In this document: positions 6,243 through 9,834 of the stretch, in pieces
Layout: the number at the start of each line of letters is the position of its first letter
Numbering within the stretch: position 1 is the first letter of the stretch
Source of the DNA: AWTP1-13 sp035550075
GTDB taxonomy: Bacteria; Pseudomonadota; Alphaproteobacteria; Rhizobiales; Hyphomicrobiaceae
Reading direction: 5' to 3'
Assembly: GCA_035550075.1 (NCBI GenBank)
Contig: DASZQG010000125.1
Coordinates: 1-9,834, forward strand
Length of the DNA: 9,834 bases
The notes under the pieces: model-generated
What the model saw: the letters and a program-made list of their open reading frames with translations, nothing else
Databases searched by the model: none
Told to the model about the DNA's origin: nothing
Position numbers and translations under genes: made by a program

Positions 6243-7592
6243 ATGCGTGACGAACAACAACCGCTGCGGAGGATATTCTCGCGGCGCGCGTGGCACGGGC
6301 CGTCAGCCGAGTTTCCAGCGCACCTAGAGAATGCGTTCCGGGAACGCTACAATGAGGTCAACGCGCCTTTGGCGCACAGTGGCCTCCTGATGGGCGTCTT
6401 CATCCTTCTGGCGTTCTATTTCTGGGATATTGTCATCGACGTCGCCCAGTCGACCAAGACCCTGATGATCAGGATCGCGGGCGCCATTTTGATGCTGGCC
6501 GTGATCTATTTGCCCGGGCAATTCGGCGTCCGCTACTTCCAGCAGTTCTTCGCCTTTACGATTGCAACTGTCGGATTGGGCGTGATCCTGATCATTGCAA
6601 TCGTCAAGGACGGCCTAAACGTTGGTCTTAGCGGCGTCATGATCGTTCTGACATTCAATTTTGGGTTCCTTAGATTGCTGTTTTTCCCATCACTGATCGC
6701 TGGTGCCGCCATTTGCGCAGGCTACAATTTGGCCGCTGCGGCAGCCGGCATGGAGACTGCACGCATTGTCGCCAACAACTTTTTCCTGGTGTCGACGTTC
6801 GTCGCCGGCGCTGCTGTTACCTACCGTCTCGAACGCCTCACTCGCGATCAGTTCTTGGCAGAGCGTGAGTTGCTTGGACGTCAGGACCAACTCGCGCGGC
6901 AAGCGCAAAACGATGCTCGATATCTGTCTTGGCTGCGCCAGCTTGCCCAGTTTCTGCGGCACGAAGTACGCCATCCCGTGGCACAGATCAGCTCCAGCAT
7001 CGAAATTGCCCAATTGATGTCGGAGGGTAACGAGCGCGTGGTGCCGCACCTCGCAAGTGCTGCTCTAAGCAATCAGCAGGTTTGGAACCTCATCGAGCGG
7101 GCGAGCCAGGCGACCGATGGGGAGGCTTTTGTCCGGCGATTCGAGCCCAGAGTCGCGGATCTTGAGGCGCTGATTGTCGATCAGGTGAAAGCGTTTCAGC
7201 AATCCAACTCCGGTGTTGAGTTCAGGCTCGAGAGCGATGGTCCCATCACATGTCGGTTCGATGAGACACAGATCAAGGAGGCGCTGTCGAACCTCCTGGA
7301 CAATGCAACCTCGTTCGCGAATGACGGCAGCACTGTCGAAATCACGCTCAAGGTCAAAGGTGCTACCGCAGTGGTTCAAGTGAGCAACCACGGTCCGACC
7401 CTTGGGGGTGACGGCGAGGAGTTGTTCGGCCCATTCGTTTCGACCCGGGCAAGCCCGCCTGGCAGCCACCGGGGATTGGGCCTCTATCTTGTTCGGCTGA
7501 TCGCAGAACAGCACGGCGGATCATCGACCATCGCCAACAGGCCGAACGGCTTGGGAGTGACGGCAACGATCACGTTGCCACTGTGGAACTAA
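6243..7592 (+). CDS. Membrane sensor histidine kinase, 449 aa
   Basis: This is an inner-membrane kinase that should autophosphorylate a histidine and pass the phosphate to a response regulator, very likely the one encoded tail to tail with it. Residues 46-194 contain five or six hydrophobic membrane segments with only short loops, so the signal is probably sensed in or at the membrane. A helical linker at about 195-230 leads to the H-box FLRHEVRHP with phosphoacceptor His240. The ATP-binding domain has the N-box Leu-Ser-Asn-Leu-Leu-Asp-Asn-Ala (Asn350, Asn354), an F-box Leu-Phe-Gly-Pro-Phe (394-398) and the G2 box Arg-Gly-Leu-Gly-Leu-Tyr-Leu-Val-Arg (410-418). The G1 box is atypical: Ser-Asn-His-Gly-Pro replaces the usual Asp-x-Gly-x-Gly. 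The ATG at 6243 has only a weak ribosome-binding site; no better start was found. Confidence 0.92.
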   Translation: MRDEQQPLRRIFSRRAWHGPSAEFPAHLENAFRERYNEVNAPLAHSGLLMGVFILLAFYFWDIVIDVAQSTKTLMIRIAGAILMLAVIYLPGQFGVRYFQQFFAFTIATVGLGVILIIAIVKDGLNVGLSGVMIVLTFNFGFLRLLFFPSLIAGAAICAGYNLAAAAAGMETARIVANNFFLVSTFVAGAAVTYRLERLTRDQFLAERELLGRQDQLARQAQNDARYLSWLRQLAQFLRHEVRHPVAQISSSIEIAQLMSEGNERVVPHLASAALSNQQVWNLIERASQATDGEAFVRRFEPRVADLEALIVDQVKAFQQSNSGVEFRLESDGPITCRFDETQIKEALSNLLDNATSFANDGSTVEITLKVKGATAVVQVSNHGPTLGGDGEELFGPFVSTRASPPGSHRGLGLYLVRLIAEQHGGSSTIANRPNGLGVTATITLPLWN

Positions 7593-8317
7593 CTGTCGCT
7601 GACCCACCGATATCCACGTGACCGTTCCGATTTGATGCAGGCAAAGTCCGGGCTAATCCTCCGGATTTCCTCCCGAATCGCCTTGATGTGCACAACGATG
7701 GTATTGGGCTGAACTGTGATGCTCGCAGCTCGCATGAGTTCCGTCGTTGAGCGGACCTCGCCGACATGCTGCACAAGGTCTCTCAGGATCCAGAACTGGG
7801 TGAGCGATAGCGCCAGCGGTGTTTCTTGCCAATAGGCAAGGGACAAGCGCTCGTCGATGCGTAGGGGGCCTGTGCGAAGCTGGCCCCCTACAGCCGGTTG
7901 CTGTTGCGCGGACCCTGTCAAAGCCTCGACTCGCCGGATCAAAGCATTGATCCTGGCGGCGAGATAGGCGCCCGACACCGTCTTGGTCAAATAGTCGTCT
8001 GCGCCCAGTCTAAGACCGCTAATTCGGTCATGGTCCTCGCTCCGTTCCGTCAGGAAGATGATCGGAGCCGATCTCTGACGCTCACGAAATACCTTGCACA
8101 GGTCGAAGCCTGCCTCGCTATCCGACCCCAGCGTAACATCAAGGAGAATCACTGAGAACGGCTCCTGCTCGAAGGCTTGAATTGCCTCCGTCTTTGTTGC
8201 GCAAGCGCAGACCGACAGCTGATGGGCGCTCAGCAGGACTACGTAGTTCTTGCGAAGAACATCATCGTCCTCGACCAGCAGTACTCTTCGCAGCGACGTT
8301 GTGTCCGGCTGCTTCAT
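7589..8317 (-). CDS. OmpR-type DNA-binding response regulator, 242 aa
   Basis: This is a cytoplasmic transcription regulator activated by phosphorylation. The receiver domain (residues 11-130) has the acidic cluster Glu16-Asp17-Asp18, phosphoacceptor Asp60 in Val-Ile-Leu-Leu-Asp-Val, Thr90 in Phe-Leu-Thr-Glu-Arg and Lys112 in Leu-Thr-Lys-Thr, all at the canonical positions. After a linker (131-150) comes a winged-helix domain, with Leu-Ser-Leu-Thr-Gln-Phe-Trp-Ile-Leu-Arg at 170-179 and Val-His-Ile-Lys-Ala-Ile-Arg at 209-215 as recognition helix, ending Arg-Gly-Tyr-Arg-Trp-Val. The segment Ser-Glu-Ala-Gly-Phe-Asp-Leu-Cys after Asp60, and Arg-Ile-Ser-Gly-Leu-Arg-Leu-Gly-Ala-Asp-Asp, recall the regulators named for proteobacterial dedicated sortase systems (PdsR type). 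That likeness is from memory, and no sortase gene is present here. GAGGGG precedes the ATG. Its TAG stop overlaps the kinase stop. Confidence 0.93.
   Translation of the reverse strand: MKQPDTTSLRRVLLVEDDDVLRKNYVVLLSAHQLSVCACATKTEAIQAFEQEPFSVILLDVTLGSDSEAGFDLCKVFRERQRSAPIIFLTERSEDHDRISGLRLGADDYLTKTVSGAYLAARINALIRRVEALTGSAQQQPAVGGQLRTGPLRIDERLSLAYWQETPLALSLTQFWILRDLVQHVGEVRSTTELMRAASITVQPNTIVVHIKAIREEIRRISPDFACIKSERSRGYRWVSDS
7861..7891. repeat. Perfect 10-bp inverted repeat within the response regulator linker
   Basis: GTAGGGGGCC at 7861-7870 and its exact complement GGCCCCCTAC at 7882-7891 are separated by 11 bases. The structure lies inside the regulator gene, at codons about 143-153, in the linker between receiver and DNA-binding domains. 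The GC-rich stem would form a strong hairpin in the regulator mRNA, with a possible inner GC-UUC-GC extension. There is no T-run. Its function, if any, is unknown. Confidence 0.6.
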
Positions 8318-9015
8318 TTAGAATAGCCCCTCTTCAGCTTCCCTTTTTTTGGCATCGCGATGGCCTGGGAACGAGCGCGAAGAAGCAACGATCCAATAGT
8401 CGCATCTTCTCCCCATAGTCACGATTTCACCCTCGCTGGAATGATCGTCAAGCGGCCGATGATGAAAAAGTATGAATCCCAATGAGTGCCTGAGATTTCA
8501 ATGTCAGGGTGGGTTGAGTTTGTCCCGATCTGGCCTTCCAAGGCTCATGCGGTCAATATTCCTGTCGCGGCGCCGATGCTTGGCTACGTAGGCAGTTGTT
8601 CATTGCTCATCGCTGCTCATTCTTCCAACCTCGCCATTCATCTTTTGGCTATTGAGTCAACCTTAGGCTTGCAAGATTGTGCGCCCACTGATGAGCGCCG
8701 CCGCATGTCGGCCCATCAGGAAAGAGCAACTGCGCAGTAAACTTTTCCGCCGAGACCCCAGCTATGGCCTGATCGCCTTCAGAGCCATCAATCTGCAGGG
8801 TTTTCACTTAATCGGGTTGGGCAATGTGATCCGGAACGGCGACGTGGATCACGTCATACTCTGAGATTGGCATCAAATGTCGTCGCAATCGTCTTGCCTT
8901 GGCTCGTCCGATATCTCGCCAAGCAGCTTACGCTGAAGATCGCATCTGCTGAAGTTTCCGACCGTTGTCGCTCGACTGAAATCCGCCTTTTACCATTGAG
9001 ATTCGGAGATCCATC
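8318..9015. other. About 700 bp without a supportable gene
   Basis: The left part holds the response regulator's 5' region (GAGGGG ribosome-binding site, then an A-rich tract on the minus strand at about 8342-8349). The rest holds only weak frames: an 84-codon GTG-started plus-strand frame at 8486-8740 and a 61-codon frame at 8679-8864. Neither has a ribosome-binding site or a recognisable motif. Composition is less GC-biased than in the TTT operon. It could be decayed coding sequence, but I cannot identify a parent gene. The final bases supply the ribosome-binding site of the PQ-loop gene (GGAG at 9005-9008). Confidence 0.5.
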
Positions 9016-9348
9016 ATGACGGGTAGCGAGTTCATCCTACTATTCTTTACGGTATGCAATGGACTAAGGCTGCTGGCGTATGTCCCTCAGATCGTAAGGG
9101 CGGCACGGGATAGAACTGGGGTCGAAGCACTCTCGTTCTCCACCTGGGCGCTGTTCCTCATCGCCAATGTATCGGCTGTGGCCTACGCCCTGGTCAACAA
9201 GGACGACTGGGCCATGGCCATCGTGTTCCTCGGCAACGGGCTTGGTTGCACCACGATCCTGCTGGTCGGTGTCTGGAAGCGCCTCGAACATCGCAAGAAG
9301 GCCCGCGGACGAGGGGCGACGTCTTGTTGGTCAGCATCCCTGATCTGA
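9016..9348 (+). CDS. Small PQ-loop (SemiSWEET-like) membrane protein, C-terminus altered by an IS end
   Basis: This small inner-membrane protein carries one PQ-loop repeat. The motif Tyr-Val-Pro-Gln-Ile (Pro24-Gln25) sits in the first membrane helix, as in SemiSWEET sugar transporters and related PQ-loop proteins, followed by a basic loop and a Ser-Phe-Ser-Thr-Trp segment at about 40-44. Three membrane helices are visible (about 6-27, 41-60 and 66-87), the usual SemiSWEET topology, where two copies form a pore. A GGAG ribosome-binding site precedes the ATG. After Lys-Arg-Leu-Glu-His-Arg-Lys-Lys the tail becomes non-family-like, and the TGA stop (9346-9348) lies inside the IS3 remnant that begins at 9341. 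The transposon junction therefore supplies the stop and the last residues. The three helices remain intact, so the protein may still work. The substrate is unknown. Confidence 0.82.
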   Translation: MTGSEFILLFFTVCNGLRLLAYVPQIVRAARDRTGVEALSFSTWALFLIANVSAVAYALVNKDDWAMAIVFLGNGLGCTTILLVGVWKRLEHRKKARGRGATSCWSASLI

Positions 9349-9555
9349 TACCAGGGCTTGAGAGCAAATCCGGCTAATTCCAAAGTCCATATTGGAGACG
9401 AGGACATGGCACGGAAAGGCAAGTCGACGGAGGACATCATCGGCTTCTTGCGCGAAGCCGAAATGCGGATCGCGCAGGGGAGACCGCGGGCAAGATCTGC
9501 CGCGGTGTGGGGGCGTGCGTGGATCACGTGCGCTCGCAGCTGCCGGGCGGACCAT
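9341..9555 (+). mobile_element. Left-end remnant of a second IS3-family element
   Basis: The sequence from TGATCTGATACCAGG at 9341 through the ATGGCACGG at 9406 parallels the left end at 4845-4917, including a shared AATCCGGCTA segment and nearly the same distance from the end to the orfA start (65 versus 64 bases). Recognisable IS sequence fades by about 9550, and no right end is seen before the window ends. It has the same orientation as the copy at 4845. The right boundary is approximate. Confidence 0.72.
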
Positions 9556-9585
9556 CGCATTCGAACTTGGGGCATTTGCGCGTAG
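9406..9585 (+). pseudogene. IS3-family orfA remnant, frameshifted and truncated
   Basis: From ATG 9406 the frame reads MARKGKSTEDIIGFLREAEM and then Arg-Ile-Ala-Gln-Gly, an IS3 orfA N-terminus with its first helices. Near 9478 one base appears to be missing. Restoring it gives Glu-Thr-Ala-Gly-Lys-Ile-Cys-Arg-Gly-Val-Gly, the expected continuation of the helix-turn-helix. Homology ends soon after, before the Trp-Arg-Lys-Glu-Tyr-Gly-Gly region. The annotated frame continues in unrelated sequence to a TAG at 9583-9585. It is not functional. Confidence 0.72.
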
Positions 9586-9755
9586 TCGGCACATCGAGCA
9601 CCACTCTTGCCGCCTAAACCGACGCTTCTTGAAATCGTCGAGCGCACAAATGCGCGAACGCGGTTGCCGACTCCAAAAAGGAATACTCTAACAATGCAGA
9701 TCGATTGATGATCCTCTTTCTTCGTCCCTGCCAGGTAGACTATATTCATTAGGCT

Positions 9756-9834
9756 ATGCGGGCACTATGCATCCACATGGCAAGCGAAATGGAAGCGGTG
9801 ACCAGTCCAGCCTTCGAGACAGATTTCTGGAAAG
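9756..9834 (+). CDS. Possible start of an unidentified gene at the right edge
   Basis: A frame opens at ATG 9756 and is still open at the window end, about 26 codons. It includes Met-Ala-Ser-Glu-Met-Glu-Ala-Val-Thr-Ser-Pro and Phe-Glu-Thr-Asp-Phe-Trp-Lys. There is no convincing ribosome-binding site (only AGG close to the start), and an internal ATG at 9777 is an alternative. An open frame this short may arise by chance. I do not recognise the product. Confidence 0.2.
   Translation, partial: MRALCIHMASEMEAVTSPAFETDFWK

Noticed and set aside
5976..6296. 106-codon minus-strand frame upstream of the kinase
   Set aside because: It overlaps the rebuilt C-terminus of the broken gene and the kinase start, and shows no protein-family features.
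8486..8740. 84-codon plus-strand frame with GTG start
   Set aside because: No ribosome-binding site and no recognisable domain; listed only as part of the gap.
9183..9749. 188-codon minus-strand frame
   Set aside because: It runs antisense through the PQ-loop gene and the IS remnant, and has no motif or ribosome-binding site.
1..9834. CRISPR array, tRNA/rRNA genes, phage or toxin-antitoxin module
   Set aside because: No regularly spaced repeats, cloverleaf-like segments or recognisable phage or toxin genes were seen. The 44/72-residue pair has a toxin-antitoxin-like overlap but no family motif.

Overview
The window looks like accessory chromosomal DNA of a GC-rich alphaproteobacterium, most likely a Bradyrhizobium/Rhodopseudomonas-type organism. 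This is inferred from GC-rich codon use, a Bug-type tripartite tricarboxylate transporter (TTT) operon, a short exported cysteine protein of a style common in Rhizobiales, and IS3-family debris. No rRNA, tRNA, CRISPR array or phage structural gene was seen.

Layout: (1) Bases 1-589, minus strand: three small genes, namely an exported cysteine-containing protein running off the left edge, a 72-residue basic protein, and a 44-residue ORF whose stop overlaps the start of the 72-residue gene (ATGA). (2) Bases 590-1666, minus strand: a Gfo/Idh/MocA-family NAD(P)-dependent oxidoreductase. (3) Bases 1824-4817, plus strand: a complete TTT operon in the order tctC-tctB-tctA (exported binding protein, small membrane subunit, large membrane subunit), divergent from the oxidoreductase across a 157-bp intergenic region that carries short inverted repeats. 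Uptake of an organic acid or related compound followed by oxidation is a plausible joint role, but the substrate cannot be read from the sequence. (4) Bases 4845-5625: a decayed IS3-family element with both ends recognisable, most of orfA and the start of orfB deleted, and at least two frameshifts in orfB. (5) Bases about 5653-6065: a frameshifted small conserved-looking gene. (6) Bases 6243-8317: a two-component pair arranged tail to tail, with a multi-pass membrane histidine kinase on plus and an OmpR-type response regulator on minus, their stop codons overlapping by 4 bp. (7) Bases 8318-9015: about 700 bp with no gene I can support. (8) Bases 9016-9348: a small PQ-loop (SemiSWEET-like) membrane protein whose stop codon lies inside the end of a second IS3-family remnant (9341 to about 9555). 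The right edge has no confident gene.

The clearest story is ordinary metabolism on the left and a decaying, IS-bounded accessory block on the right that still holds an apparently intact two-component system. I found no strong evidence of a wholly new system. The observations most worth checking are the convergent two-component pair, the perfect hairpin inside the regulator gene, the frameshifted small gene beside the IS, and the IS-supplied stop codon of the PQ-loop gene.
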